64,000 bases of DNA from Paenibacillus athensensis (GCF_004514475.2 NZ_MYFO02000008.1:62001-126000); one strand, 5' to 3'; positions 34,913 to 44,475 are shown, numbered from the stretch's first letter. Numbers and translations are program-made. The notes: generated from the sequence alone by a model not told the origin.

Positions 34913-37810
34913 ATGAAGGGATTGTGGGAAGGCATGAAATTCGCTGTGTTGGATTTTGAAACGACAGGCAGCCAGGCCGCGGATGAGATCATTCAAGTCG
35001 GACTGGTCATTATAGATGAAATGCAAATCGTCGACAGGTATACATCCCTGATTAAGCCGGGGGTTCGTATACCTTCTTCGATTACGGCTTTAACAGGCAT
35101 TACCGATGAGATGGTCGAAGACGCGCCGGGACTGGCCGAGGTGATGGCCGACATGTTCCCTCTGCTGTTCGATTGTGTGCTTGTTGCGCACAACGTCGGC
35201 TTTGATCTGGCTTTTTTGCAGCGCGGATTGACGAAAACCGGCTATCCGCCGTTCAGCGGGCGCGTACTTGATACGATGGATCTGCTGCGCATCTTGTTTC
35301 CGTCGATTACGAGCCTGCAGCTCGGCATGGTTGCGAGCTTGTTCGGACTGGATCACGAGCGGCCGCATCAAGCCGATAGCGATGCTGAGGTGACGGCGCT
35401 GATCTGGATTATTTGTTTGCAGCGGCTGCTCGGACTGCCGCTTTTGACCGTACAGCGGATAACGCGGATTTTTGAAAACGGTTCAGGCGATTTGGGCTGG
35501 TTTCTGGATGAAATTCGCGCTTTCAAGGAGCAGACGACGGCTGTGGATACGGATGAGCAGCGCTACTTCCGGCAGTTTACGATCAATGTCGGCGATTGGG
35601 ACGAGGAAGAGGACGTGCGCGCGCCGCATGAGGCGATGGAGCTGACGCCGTCGTTTGACGCGTTTTATGCCGGGCTGAAGACGACGCTGCAAAGCCGCTT
35701 TGAGGTGTACGAGGATCGGGAAGCGCAGGAGCAGATGATTCGTGAGGTGGAGGACGCTCTGCAAGCGGAGCGGCATCTGATGATTGAAGCGGGCACGGGT
35801 ACGGGCAAATCGCTCGCCTATCTGATTCCTTCGTTGTATTACGGCATTCAGCAGGACAAGAAGGTGATCGTGAGCACGCATACGATCAATTTGCAGGAGC
35901 AGCTGCGCGAGCGCGATATTCCGCTTTTGCACGGCATTTTCCCCATTGGCTTCAAAGCGGCGGTGCTCAAGGGACGCAGTCACTATTTGTGCTTGCGCAA
36001 ATTCGAGAACAAGCTGGCGGTCAGCGACTACGAGAACGGCAAGGAGGATCCGCTGACGGCGGCGCAAATGGTCGTCTGGCTGAGCGAGACCGAGCACGGG
36101 GACGAAGAGGAGCTGCATTTTGGCAACAAGGGGCCTCAGTTCTGGCATACGGTGGCCAGCGATACGGATTCCTGCCTGAACCGGATGTGCCCGTGGTTCA
36201 AAAAATGCTTCTATCATCGCGCTCGCCATCACGCCAATACGGCCGATGTCGTCATAACGAACCATTCGCTGCTGTTTACCGACATGAAAGCCGATAACCG
36301 GCTGCTGCCGCATTACAAGCATTTGATTATCGACGAGGCCCATCATTTTGAAGAGGTCGCGAGCAAGCATTTGGGCATCGAGCTGCATTCATCGGCGTTT
36401 TATCATACCCTGCAATGGCTATACAAGGATCATCGCAGCGGTCAGCTGCCGATGCTGCGGTTCCGGCTGCAGCGTTTTGACGGCGACGAGCGGGCTGCGG
36501 CTTGGGCGGAGACGGCCGATGGGCTGCTGCCCAAGGTGCTGGACGTCAAGGACCGCTGGGAGGCGCTGAGCGAAAGCCTGTACGAGCATTTGGCGGCCAA
36601 AAGCAGCGATCCGTCGCAGTCGGAATCGTCGCAATACGTGCTGCGGATGAAGCCGGATACGTTGCCTGCGACGTGGCCGGATTTGACCGAGCAGGGCCAG
36701 GCGCTGGTCAGCGGGCTGGGTGAGCTGCTGCGCGGCCTGGAGCGGCTCACAGCCGAGATCAAGGAGGTACAGGAGGTCTATGAGGTGCAGAGCCTGATCA
36801 CCGATCTGGGGGGCACCCTGAAGGAGCTGCACGGACATCGCGACGCGCTGGAGTTTTTCATCAAGATGGAGGACGCGGGGTTCGTGTATTGGATGGAAGC
36901 GGGAACGTATGCCAAAAGCCGCTCCCTGCAGCTGATCAGTGTGCCAACCGACGTCAGTTCGTTGCTGCAGCAGCATTTTTTCGAGACGAAAGACAGCATC
37001 ATCCTGACGTCGGCGACGTTGTCCGTGAACAAATCGTTCCAGTATGCAGCCGACCAGCTTGGTCTAAATGTACCGCAGCCGGAGCAGCTTCAGGGGCAAG
37101 CCGGCAAGCTCAAAACCGTGCAGCTGCCCTCGCCGTTCAATTACCGCGAGCAGGCGCTTGTCTGCATCCCGCGCGATTTTCCGACAATACGCGGCGCGGC
37201 GGGGGACAGCGTCTTCATCGACGCGCTGGTGAAGTCGCTGGGCGATGTGGCCGTGGCGACGAAGGGCCGAATGCTCGTGCTGTTCACGTCCAACCGGATG
37301 CTCAAGCTGGTGCACGGCGCTTTGAAGGAGCGTTTGAAGCCGCAAGGCATTCACGTGCTTGGCCAAGGCGTCGACAGCGGCAACCGGAGCAAGCTGACGC
37401 GCATGTTCCAGGAGCACAGCGCCTGCGTGCTGCTTGGCACCAGCTCGTTCTGGGAGGGCGTGGACATTCCCGGCGAGGCGCTGAGCTGTCTGGCGATCAT
37501 TCGCCTGCCGTTCCAGCCGCCGAATCATCCGCTGATTGAAGCCAAATGCGACAATATCAAAAAAAGCGGCGGCAATCCATTCATGAAGTTTTCCGTGCCG
37601 CAAGCGGTCATCCGCTTCAAGCAGGGGTTCGGCCGGCTTGTCCGCCGCGCTTCGGACAAAGGCATCGTCATTATTTATGATACCCGGGTGATTGATACGC
37701 AATACGGCAAATATTTTCTGTACTCGCTCCCAGGACCGAAAATTGAGCACATGACGACGGAGCAAATGGTGCCCAGAATTCGCGAATGGATGGGGGAGGT
37801 GCTGGTTTGA
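34913..37810 (+). CDS. dinG: DinG-family helicase with N-terminal exonuclease domain
   Basis: A 965-residue protein. An N-terminal DEDD 3'-5' exonuclease (DFETTG with D14 and E16) is fused to an XPD-like superfamily 2 helicase with Walker A EAGTGTGKS at 292-300 and DEAHH at 474-478. Cysteines at 360, 421, 426 and 432 between these motifs have the layout of a 4Fe-4S cluster site. The fusion is typical of Firmicute DinG. ATG 34913 is given; ATG 34934 (MKFAVLDFETTG) is an alternative with poor spacing. Its end overlaps rex by 4 nt. Confidence 0.93.
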   Translation: MKGLWEGMKFAVLDFETTGSQAADEIIQVGLVIIDEMQIVDRYTSLIKPGVRIPSSITALTGITDEMVEDAPGLAEVMADMFPLLFDCVLVAHNVGFDLAFLQRGLTKTGYPPFSGRVLDTMDLLRILFPSITSLQLGMVASLFGLDHERPHQADSDAEVTALIWIICLQRLLGLPLLTVQRITRIFENGSGDLGWFLDEIRAFKEQTTAVDTDEQRYFRQFTINVGDWDEEEDVRAPHEAMELTPSFDAFYAGLKTTLQSRFEVYEDREAQEQMIREVEDALQAERHLMIEAGTGTGKSLAYLIPSLYYGIQQDKKVIVSTHTINLQEQLRERDIPLLHGIFPIGFKAAVLKGRSHYLCLRKFENKLAVSDYENGKEDPLTAAQMVVWLSETEHGDEEELHFGNKGPQFWHTVASDTDSCLNRMCPWFKKCFYHRARHHANTADVVITNHSLLFTDMKADNRLLPHYKHLIIDEAHHFEEVASKHLGIELHSSAFYHTLQWLYKDHRSGQLPMLRFRLQRFDGDERAAAWAETADGLLPKVLDVKDRWEALSESLYEHLAAKSSDPSQSESSQYVLRMKPDTLPATWPDLTEQGQALVSGLGELLRGLERLTAEIKEVQEVYEVQSLITDLGGTLKELHGHRDALEFFIKMEDAGFVYWMEAGTYAKSRSLQLISVPTDVSSLLQQHFFETKDSIILTSATLSVNKSFQYAADQLGLNVPQPEQLQGQAGKLKTVQLPSPFNYREQALVCIPRDFPTIRGAAGDSVFIDALVKSLGDVAVATKGRMLVLFTSNRMLKLVHGALKERLKPQGIHVLGQGVDSGNRSKLTRMFQEHSACVLLGTSSFWEGVDIPGEALSCLAIIRLPFQPPNHPLIEAKCDNIKKSGGNPFMKFSVPQAVIRFKQGFGRLVRRASDKGIVIIYDTRVIDTQYGKYFLYSLPGPKIEHMTTEQMVPRIREWMGEVLV

Positions 37811-38430
37811 AGACGCTGAAAATTTCCGAAGCGGTCGTGCGGCGGCTGCCGATTTACCTGCGGTATTTAAACGAGCTGGCGATGAAAAATACGATGACGG
37901 TCTCCTCGCAGGACTTGGGTCACAAGCTGGATTTGAATCCGGCGCAAATCCGCAAGGATTTGGCCTATTTCGGCGAATTCGGCAAAAAAGGCATTGGCTA
38001 CGATGTCGGCTATCTGATTGAAAAAATCCGGCAAATTCTCAAGCTGGACCGTCATTTGCCGGTTGCGCTGGTGGGCGCGGGCAATCTCGGCCGCGCGTTG
38101 TGCAATTACAACACGTATCTGCGTAACGATATGAAGATTGTCGCTGTGTTTGACGATTTTCCTGGCAAGGCTGGCGAAGCGATCAACAACTTGCTGGTGC
38201 AGCCGATGGAGGAGCTCAAGGAAACGATTGCCCGCCTCGGCGTGCGCATCGGCATTATTACCGTTCCTGCGGCTGAAGCGCAAAACGTCGCGATGCAGTT
38301 CGTTGAAGCCGGCGTTGAAGCGATTCTCAATTTTGCGCCAGTGATCATCAAGGTACCGGGCGACGTGCGCGTGCATCACGCTGATTTTACGACCGAGCTG
38401 CAAAGTCTGGCCTACTATCTGGATGAATAA
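37807..38430 (+). CDS. rex: Redox-sensing transcriptional repressor Rex
   Basis: Winged-helix repressor that senses the NADH/NAD ratio and controls respiratory and fermentative genes. The 207-residue protein has an N-terminal DNA-binding domain (residues 1-80, LNPAQIRKDLAYFGEFGKKG) and a Rossmann NADH domain with GAGNLG at 90-95. TTG 37807 is chosen: it overlaps the dinG stop and follows GGGGGAGG with proper spacing, while the longer frame from 37786 lacks that. Target operators were not found with confidence in the window. Confidence 0.93.
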   Translation: MKTLKISEAVVRRLPIYLRYLNELAMKNTMTVSSQDLGHKLDLNPAQIRKDLAYFGEFGKKGIGYDVGYLIEKIRQILKLDRHLPVALVGAGNLGRALCNYNTYLRNDMKIVAVFDDFPGKAGEAINNLLVQPMEELKETIARLGVRIGIITVPAAEAQNVAMQFVEAGVEAILNFAPVIIKVPGDVRVHHADFTTELQSLAYYLDE

Positions 38431-38439
38431 CAGACAGCC

Positions 38440-38477
38440 AAAAAAAGCGTCCCTCCCGAAAGCCGGGCAGGGACGCT
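38440..38477 (-). terminator. Intrinsic terminator of the pit transcript
   Basis: On the minus strand a 9-bp stem (38469-38477 with 38446-38454) with an inner CCC/GGG pairing is followed by a T-run (A-run 38440-38446 on the + strand). It ends the minus-strand pit unit and faces the end of rex. Confidence 0.88.
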
Positions 38478-38515
38478 TGTCCGTTTCTGCGAAATAATAA
38501 CGCAGCTTGCATGAG

Positions 38516-39523
38516 TTAAACCGGGAAAAGCAGCTTGAACAGCAGTGAAAAAATCAGATAAGCCAGCACGATGCTGATCGGGATCGTAATGATCCAGGTG
38601 ACGATCATACGGCCGACAGTGGCCCATTTGACCTCATGGAAGCGCATGACGCTGCCGGTACCGATAATCGAAGACGAAATGACGTGCGTCGTCGACAGCG
38701 GCATGCCGAAGTGCGTGGACGTCTGAATGACAATCGACGAGGTCAAATCGGATGCAAAGCCGTTGATCGGCTCGATTTTGATAATTTTCCGGCTGATCGT
38801 CTTGATGATGCGCCAGCCGCCGATCGAGGTGCCAAGACCCATGGCAATCGCCGCAGCAACCTTGACCCAGAGCGGCACGTCGAGGCCGACTTGCTTGTTG
38901 GCTGCTACGAGACCAAACACGATAATGCCCATCGCCTTTTGCGCGTCATTGCCGCCGTGCGAGAACGACAGCAGCACCGCCGATACGACCTGCAAAATGC
39001 GGAATACGCGGTTCAGCTTCGAGCGCGACGTATTGCCTTTCCAGATCACGATGTATTTGATAATAGCCATAATGAGGTAGCCCGCAGCGAAAGCGACAAT
39101 CGGCGAAAGCACGAGAATCAGAATGATTTGCGTGAAGCCGCTCCAGTTCACAGAGTCGAAACCGGCTCCGGCAATGACCGCTCCGGCGAGCGAGCCGAGC
39201 AGCGTATGCGAGGAGGAGGACGGGATCGCGTAATACCACGTGACCAGATTCCAGATGATTGCCGACAGCAGCGCCGCAATGACGATTTCAACGCCATGCG
39301 GAATGGTTGCCGGATTGGCGACTTTGCCGCCGACCGTTTTGGCGACGCCCGAAGACACGATGGCGCCGATGAAGTTCAGCACAGCGGCCATCAGCACCGC
39401 GATGCGCGGCGGCAGAGCCCGGGTCGAGATGGAGGTGGCGATGGCGTTGGCCGTATCGTGAAATCCGTTAATAAAGTCGAAGAGCAGGGCCAGCGCCACG
39501 ATAACGAACAATAATGTCAGCAT
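38516..39523 (-). CDS. pit: Inorganic phosphate transporter, PiT family
   Basis: A 335-residue membrane protein with about ten helices. The two family signatures are present, DFINGFHDTANAIATSIST near residue 16 and SHGGNDAQKAMGI near residue 193, each carrying the GxND-type substrate and cation residues. It moves phosphate with H+ or Na+. It lies 21 nt after the DUF47 gene, its usual partner, on the minus strand. Confidence 0.94.
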   Translation of the reverse strand: MLTLLFVIVALALLFDFINGFHDTANAIATSISTRALPPRIAVLMAAVLNFIGAIVSSGVAKTVGGKVANPATIPHGVEIVIAALLSAIIWNLVTWYYAIPSSSSHTLLGSLAGAVIAGAGFDSVNWSGFTQIILILVLSPIVAFAAGYLIMAIIKYIVIWKGNTSRSKLNRVFRILQVVSAVLLSFSHGGNDAQKAMGIIVFGLVAANKQVGLDVPLWVKVAAAIAMGLGTSIGGWRIIKTISRKIIKIEPINGFASDLTSSIVIQTSTHFGMPLSTTHVISSSIIGTGSVMRFHEVKWATVGRMIVTWIITIPISIVLAYLIFSLLFKLLFPV

Positions 39524-39544
39524 GTTTTCCCTCCGAGCCGTTTC

Positions 39545-40171
39545 TTACGAGTACCGCAGAACGACGCTCTCCAGAATGTTCGCGACGTCTTCGCACGCAT
39601 CGGTCGTCTCTTCCAGGCGCTCATAAATTTCCTTCAGCTTGAAATCCTCATACGGATCTTTTTTGGCCTTGAAAATTTGCCGGATGCCTTCGCGCATCAG
39701 TCGGTCGCCGTCATTTTCCAGACTGTTGATCTGGACGGTGTGTTCGGTAATCTGCATATATTTCTTTTTCGCGAGCAGCTTGAAGGCGTCGAGAATGTGC
39801 TGGCACGAGGCCACAATCACCCCGGAAAATTCCTGCATTAGCGCATCCGTCGTCTCAATGTACAAGTAGTCAAATCGGGCGATCGTCGCTTCAATCCCGT
39901 CCGTCACGTCATCCAGCTTGGAGGCCAGCTCCATGATGTCTTCCCGATCCAGCGGCGTGATGAACGCTTTGTTCAAGCCTTTGAAAATTTCGTGCGTGAT
40001 CGAGTCGCCCTGATGCTCCAGATCGTTGATAGCCTGGATGAAATGGGTCGGCGGCTTTTCGCCCATCATGGCGGTCCGGAACATTTGCGCAGCTTGCAGC
40101 GCGTTCTCGGCCGAACGGATGAGAAGCTGAAGAAAGTCGGCTTCTCCTTTTTTTGTGAACAGCGTTGTCAT
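39545..40171 (-). CDS. DUF47 phosphate-transport regulator (PhoU-like)
   Basis: A 208-residue all-helical protein of the DUF47 family, related in fold to PhoU. Acidic metal-binding segments include DREDIMELASKLDDVTDGIE near residues 74-93 and LENDGDRLMREG. It is thought to control the adjacent PiT transporter. The start ATG is preceded on the minus strand by AGGAGGG. It is transcribed ahead of pit; a TATATT-like -10 lies upstream in the 246-nt divergent region, but without a convincing -35. Confidence 0.92.
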   Translation of the reverse strand: MTTLFTKKGEADFLQLLIRSAENALQAAQMFRTAMMGEKPPTHFIQAINDLEHQGDSITHEIFKGLNKAFITPLDREDIMELASKLDDVTDGIEATIARFDYLYIETTDALMQEFSGVIVASCQHILDAFKLLAKKKYMQITEHTVQINSLENDGDRLMREGIRQIFKAKKDPYEDFKLKEIYERLEETTDACEDVANILESVVLRYS

Positions 40172-40361
40172 AAAACCCTCCTAAGGTTGGTTGATAGCTG
40201 GTAAAATTGACTGACGGTTAACAGGCGCCACGCGAAATATAGCGCATTTTGGAAAGAAAACTCACGAAATTAAAAATATCAAATTCTCATAGGGAAAGCA
40301 ATGCCCAATCGCAAGTTCCGTAAGCGATCGTTTCTTGATTTTGGCTGCGTGAAGTTGTACA

Positions 40362-40390
40362 TTGGAAAAAGTGACGTTTACTTATATATA
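40362..40390 (+). promoter_or_regulatory. Candidate promoter for mtaD
   Basis: TTGGAA at 40362-40367 and TATATA at 40385-40390 with 17-nt spacing, leaving a leader of about 20 nt before the mtaD start. Confidence 0.5.
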
Positions 40391-40417
40391 AAGGTATGGA
40401 AAAGAGGATGAAGAAGC

Positions 40418-41713
40418 ATGGCAAAAACGTTGATTGCAGGCGGTCTTTTCATCACGGCAGATGAGACGGCGCCTTGGATAAAAGGCAGCATGGTCATGGA
40501 AAACGGCAGCATTACCTACATCGGCGAAAGCGAACCGGAGCCGCGCAACAGCTACGATGAAGTGATCGACGGCACGAACAAGCTGTACATGCCCGGTTTG
40601 GTCAATACGCACGGCCATGCGGCCATGTCGCTGCTGCGCGGCTGGGGCGACGATATGGCGCTGCAGGTGTGGCTGGAGACGAAAATGTGGCCGATGGAAG
40701 CGAAATTTACGGCTAATGACGTCAAATGGGGCACGCTGCTGGCGATTCTGGAAATGGTCAAGGGCGGCACGACGACGTTCGTTGACATGTACGATCATAT
40801 GCATGAGGTAGCACAGGCTGTCGAATTGTCCGGGATGCGCGGTTGTCTGGCCCGCGGCGTGATCGGATTGTGTCCGCCCGAGGTGCAGGATGCGAAATTA
40901 AAGGAAGCGACGGAATTCGCCCGCACCTGGCACGGACGAGCCGGCGGCCGCATTACGACGATGATGTCGCCGCACGCGCCGTATACCTGTCCGCCGGACT
41001 ACATCGAGCGGATCGTTCAGGCGGCTCACGATTTGAACCTGCCGCTGCACACGCACATGTCCGAGACAAGCCGCGAGGTGCAAGCCAACGTCGACCAATA
41101 CGGCTTGCGTCCCGTTGCGCATCTGGAGAAGCTGGGCGTGTTTACGCGGCCGACGCTGGTCGCTCACGGCGTCCATCTGACCGATGAAGAGATCGCGACG
41201 TTGAGCAAATACGATGTGCGCATCTCGCACAATCCGGGCAGCAACCTCAAGCTGGCGAGCGGCGTGGCGCGCGTGCCGGAGCTGCTTAAAGCGGGCGTGA
41301 AGGTGTCGCTGGGTACGGATAGCGCGGCATCCAACAACAATCTCGACATGTTCGAGGAAATGCGTCTGGCCGCTTTGATTCACAAAGGCGTATCCGGCGA
41401 TCCGGTGGCCGTTCCGGCGACAGAGGCGCTGCGTATGGGCACCAGGCTCGGAGCCGAATCGATCTGGCTGAATGATGTCGGTCAGCTCAAAGCCGGCATG
41501 AAGGCCGATTTCATCGCGCTGGACATCGATCAGCCGCATTTTCTCCCGAAAACTGACTTCATCTCTCATATTGTGTACTCCGCATCGGCAAAAGATGTAG
41601 TCGACGTCTGCATTGACGGGCAATGGATCGTGCGCAAGGGCGAATGCCTGACGCTGGACGAAGAGAAGATCAAGCGGGAATTCCAAAGCTGCTTCCAGTC
41701 GCTGGTCGGTTGA
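40418..41713 (+). CDS. mtaD: 5-methylthioadenosine/S-adenosylhomocysteine deaminase
   Basis: Amidohydrolase-family deaminase with metal ligands H65 and H67 in NTHGHAAMSLLRGWGDD, further histidines in LHTHMSETSREV and AHGVHLTDEE, and the aspartate in LGTDSAASNN. The 431-residue length and these motifs fit the MTA/SAH/5'-deoxyadenosine deaminase group. It acts on sulfur-nucleoside by-products of SAM, linking to the mtn genes further on. The ATG follows GAGGATGAAGAAGC. Exact substrate preference cannot be told from sequence. Confidence 0.88.
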   Translation: MAKTLIAGGLFITADETAPWIKGSMVMENGSITYIGESEPEPRNSYDEVIDGTNKLYMPGLVNTHGHAAMSLLRGWGDDMALQVWLETKMWPMEAKFTANDVKWGTLLAILEMVKGGTTTFVDMYDHMHEVAQAVELSGMRGCLARGVIGLCPPEVQDAKLKEATEFARTWHGRAGGRITTMMSPHAPYTCPPDYIERIVQAAHDLNLPLHTHMSETSREVQANVDQYGLRPVAHLEKLGVFTRPTLVAHGVHLTDEEIATLSKYDVRISHNPGSNLKLASGVARVPELLKAGVKVSLGTDSAASNNNLDMFEEMRLAALIHKGVSGDPVAVPATEALRMGTRLGAESIWLNDVGQLKAGMKADFIALDIDQPHFLPKTDFISHIVYSASAKDVVDVCIDGQWIVRKGECLTLDEEKIKREFQSCFQSLVG

Positions 41714-41766
41714 GAAGCGGACGGGGCGAAGCGCCACAACTTGAGCGAAGGCGGAGGCGAGCGACG

Positions 41767-42255
41767 GTGACGTGGAGAAGATGGACGGTGCTGGGCTTGT
41801 TCATTGCAGCGACGCTAATCGTCGTGCTCGCGCGGTTTTATGCCAGCGTGCAGGGCGAGCATTGGCGCGATGATGCGCAGGCCGTGAACACGGCGTACGA
41901 GAAGTCGATTTTGGCAAAAGCGGAGCGGGTGGAGTCGTTCTACGGCGATGAGCCGATGCATGTCGTTTTTGGTTCAGACAAAATCGGCCAGCCGGTGATC
42001 GTCTGGGTGACAGCGAACGGTATACATACCGAAATGGCTGACGAAGCGGTCAATGAGCAGCAGATTCGCGAGAAAATGGCCGCGAAGGACCCGGCGCTGG
42101 AGGTGCTGCGGGTGCTGCCCGGCGAGCTGGGCGGCAACTATGTGTGGGAAGTGTTTTACAAAAAAAAAGAAGCCGCAGGCGTCAGGTATTTTTACGATTA
42201 CTACGGCTTCAAGGATGGCGCTTATCTGGATACGTACCGGCTCAGTCTGCAATAG
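41767..42255 (+). CDS. ypmB: YpmB-like protein (DUF5590)
   Basis: A 162-residue protein with one N-terminal transmembrane helix (residues 7-24, LGLFIAATLIVVLARFYA) and an extracytoplasmic domain of the YpmB/DUF5590 type, with two PepSY-like repeats of about 70 residues. GTG 41767 follows GCGGAGG; a longer frame upstream overlaps mtaD and is rejected. The family lies before aspB and asnS in B. subtilis; here aspB is absent and other genes follow. Function unknown. Confidence 0.82.
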   Translation: MTWRRWTVLGLFIAATLIVVLARFYASVQGEHWRDDAQAVNTAYEKSILAKAERVESFYGDEPMHVVFGSDKIGQPVIVWVTANGIHTEMADEAVNEQQIREKMAAKDPALEVLRVLPGELGGNYVWEVFYKKKEAAGVRYFYDYYGFKDGAYLDTYRLSLQ

Positions 42256-42270
42256 ACTGGGCTTTTTTTT
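42240..42270 (+). terminator. Intrinsic terminator overlapping the ypmB stop
   Basis: A 9-bp stem with one G-T pair (42240-42248 with 42254-42262), loop GCAAT, then eight T residues. The ypmB stop codon lies in the loop and 3' arm. Confidence 0.85.
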
Positions 42271-42371
42271 GTTTCCACACATTGCTTGGCGCTTGCGTCA
42301 ATATCTTGTGATATACTTTGCGTATAGCGTTTCAGCAATCAAATAGCGCATAGAAAGGGGGACGTTGACTG

Positions 42372-42908
42372 ATGAAGCTGCGTCTCTTACCTGTCGTTTT
42401 AAGTTTGGTGATTACATCGGCCGTATTATTCGGGGGATGGTTCGCTTACAATAGCCTGGCTATGGAAAATCCGTTGTCTGCTGTGGTGCAAAAGGTTCCC
42501 GGCGTCGTACAGTCCGACGTCAAGCTGAGCAGCGGTACTGTTGACGTCAAGCTGACGCTGGCCGCCGACGCCGATTTGCGCAGCGTGGTTGAGCGCATCG
42601 CCTCGGAGGGCGCGGCGCAGATCGGCAAGCGGACGCTGCGGTTCGACGTGGCGGGCAGCGCGTCGTCGCAGACGCTCGACACATGGTGGTCGAAGGCGCT
42701 GTTCGGGGTCGCTCAAGCGATGGAGACGAAGCATTACGCCGATATCCCGGCGACGCTGGAGCAGCAGGCGGCCGATCTGGGCGGACTTGCCGTCGATACG
42801 CAGATGGACGATCAGTATGTGTATGTTCGCTTGACCGACGGGCAAGCCTGCAAGTTTGTGATGCTGCCGCGGACGGGCGGCACGATGGGGGTGTGGCCGA
42901 ATGAGTAA
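42372..42908 (+). CDS. Membrane-anchored hypothetical protein
   Basis: A 178-residue protein with an N-terminal transmembrane segment (about residues 5-27, LLPVVLSLVITSAVLFGGWFA in part) and an extracytoplasmic region of about 150 residues. That region begins with a BON-like alternation of strands and helices (VPGVVQSDVKLSSGTVDVKL). I do not recognise a named family. It overlaps the FtsH-like gene by 8 nt, so the two are probably translated together; it could be a substrate, adaptor or sensor for that protease, which is inference. Confidence 0.72.
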   Translation: MKLRLLPVVLSLVITSAVLFGGWFAYNSLAMENPLSAVVQKVPGVVQSDVKLSSGTVDVKLTLAADADLRSVVERIASEGAAQIGKRTLRFDVAGSASSQTLDTWWSKALFGVAQAMETKHYADIPATLEQQAADLGGLAVDTQMDDQYVYVRLTDGQACKFVMLPRTGGTMGVWPNE

Positions 42909-44421
42909 ATACGGCAAAGAAATTTGCATCGGCGCTGTGCCGGTGCTGCTTGTTTTTTTAGCCTTTGTGGGCATCAATGTCGTGCCGCTTCTGTTCACGG
43001 CGGTGCTGGCCGTGTCGGTGTGGTACATGATCCGCAGCCGCGGCGGCGTGGGCGTAGCGACGGGCGAGCGCAAGAGCAAAAACCGTGCACCCTCTTATTT
43101 GACCTTTGATCAAATCGGCGGTCAGGAGCGGGCGAAGCGCGAGCTGATGGAGGCGCTCGATTTTTTAATCAAGCACGATGAGATTCAACAGCTCGGCATC
43201 CGGCCGTTGAAGGGCATTTTGCTGACCGGGCCGCCGGGAACGGGCAAAACGCTGATGGCCAAAGCCGCAGCGCATTATACGAATTCCGTGTTCGTCGCGG
43301 CGTCCGGCAGTGAGTTTGTCGAGATGTATGTCGGCGTCGGGGCCAGCCGCGTGCGCGATCTGTTCAAGGAAGCACGGACGCGGGCGGCGAAGGAAGGCAA
43401 GGAGAATGCGGTGGTGTTTATCGACGAGATCGACGTGATCGGCGGTCAGCGGCAAGGCGGCCAGCACCGCGAATACGATCAGACGCTGAATCAGCTGCTG
43501 ACCGAAATGGACGGCATTCATACAAACGATACGCCGCGTCTTTTGATCATTGCCGCGACGAATCGCAAGGAGATGCTGGACAGCGCGCTGCTGCGGCCGG
43601 GCCGTTTTGACCGGCACATCGAGGTGGATTTACCCGACAAAAAGGGTCGGCTTTCGATTCTGGAAATTCATGCGCGCAACAAGCCGCTGGCGGCCGGCGT
43701 TACGCTCGACAGGGTGGCTGAGCAAACCTTCGGCTTCTCAGGCGCGCAGCTCGAAAGCGTGCTGAACGAAGCGGCGATTTATGCGCTGCGCGACGAAGCG
43801 AAGGAGATTGCCCAGCAGCATTTGGCCCATGCGATTGACAAGGTGATGCTGGGCGAACGGACGGATCGCGAAGCGGCGTCGGAGGAGAAGGAACGCGTCG
43901 CTTATCATGAGCTTGGCCATGCCATTGTCGCCGAAATCGTGCGTCCCGGCTCGGTTTCGCAGGTGACGGTGTCGCCGCGCGGCAAGGCGCTTGGCTATGT
44001 GCGGCACAATCCGCCGCAGGATCATTATTTGTACACGAAGCGTTATATCGAGGAGCAGATTATGGTTGCGCTCGGCGGAGCGACGGCTGAGGAAATGTTC
44101 TACGGCGGGCGCAGCACGGGCTCGCGCAATGATTTCGAGCAGGCGCTGCAGATGGTTCGCAATATGATCGACGCCGGCTTGACTTCACTGGGTATCGTCG
44201 ACCGCGATATGGTGACGAAGGAGGAGCTGATGAAGGAGAATGCGCGCATTCTCGATGAGCTGGCGGCGCGAACGCGCGAGCTGCTGGAAAGCAAGCGTCC
44301 GGTGTTTGCGTCGTCGCTGGATATTTTGCTCAAGGAGGAAGTGCTGTCCGGGGATGCGTTCCGCGCTTTGCTGGCCGACGGTGCCGACAGCGGGCGGGAC
44401 GGACATACGCAATCGGCCTGA
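42901..44421 (+). CDS. Compact FtsH-like AAA protease
   Basis: A 506-residue membrane AAA+ metalloprotease. Two closely spaced transmembrane helices (about residues 8-46) lack the extracytoplasmic domain of classical FtsH. The AAA module has Walker A GPPGTGKT at 110-117, FIDEID (Walker B), and an SRH region ATNR...RPGRFDR. The M41 peptidase part has HELGH at 336-340 and the third zinc ligand aspartate in STGSRNDFEQ. All catalytic residues appear intact. It is shorter than housekeeping FtsH (about 640 residues), so probably a paralogue with a special role. Confidence 0.88.
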   Translation: MSKYGKEICIGAVPVLLVFLAFVGINVVPLLFTAVLAVSVWYMIRSRGGVGVATGERKSKNRAPSYLTFDQIGGQERAKRELMEALDFLIKHDEIQQLGIRPLKGILLTGPPGTGKTLMAKAAAHYTNSVFVAASGSEFVEMYVGVGASRVRDLFKEARTRAAKEGKENAVVFIDEIDVIGGQRQGGQHREYDQTLNQLLTEMDGIHTNDTPRLLIIAATNRKEMLDSALLRPGRFDRHIEVDLPDKKGRLSILEIHARNKPLAAGVTLDRVAEQTFGFSGAQLESVLNEAAIYALRDEAKEIAQQHLAHAIDKVMLGERTDREAASEEKERVAYHELGHAIVAEIVRPGSVSQVTVSPRGKALGYVRHNPPQDHYLYTKRYIEEQIMVALGGATAEEMFYGGRSTGSRNDFEQALQMVRNMIDAGLTSLGIVDRDMVTKEELMKENARILDELAARTRELLESKRPVFASSLDILLKEEVLSGDAFRALLADGADSGRDGHTQSA

Positions 44422-44447
44422 TGTTGCGCGTTCAACGAATTGTCAAG

Positions 44448-44475
44448 AAGCCGCTCTGAAAAGAGCGGCTTTTTG
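44448..44475 (+). terminator. Intrinsic terminator after the FtsH-like gene
   Basis: A perfect 10-bp stem AAGCCGCTCT/AGAGCGGCTT (44448-44457 with 44462-44471), loop GAAA, then T residues. Confidence 0.92.
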
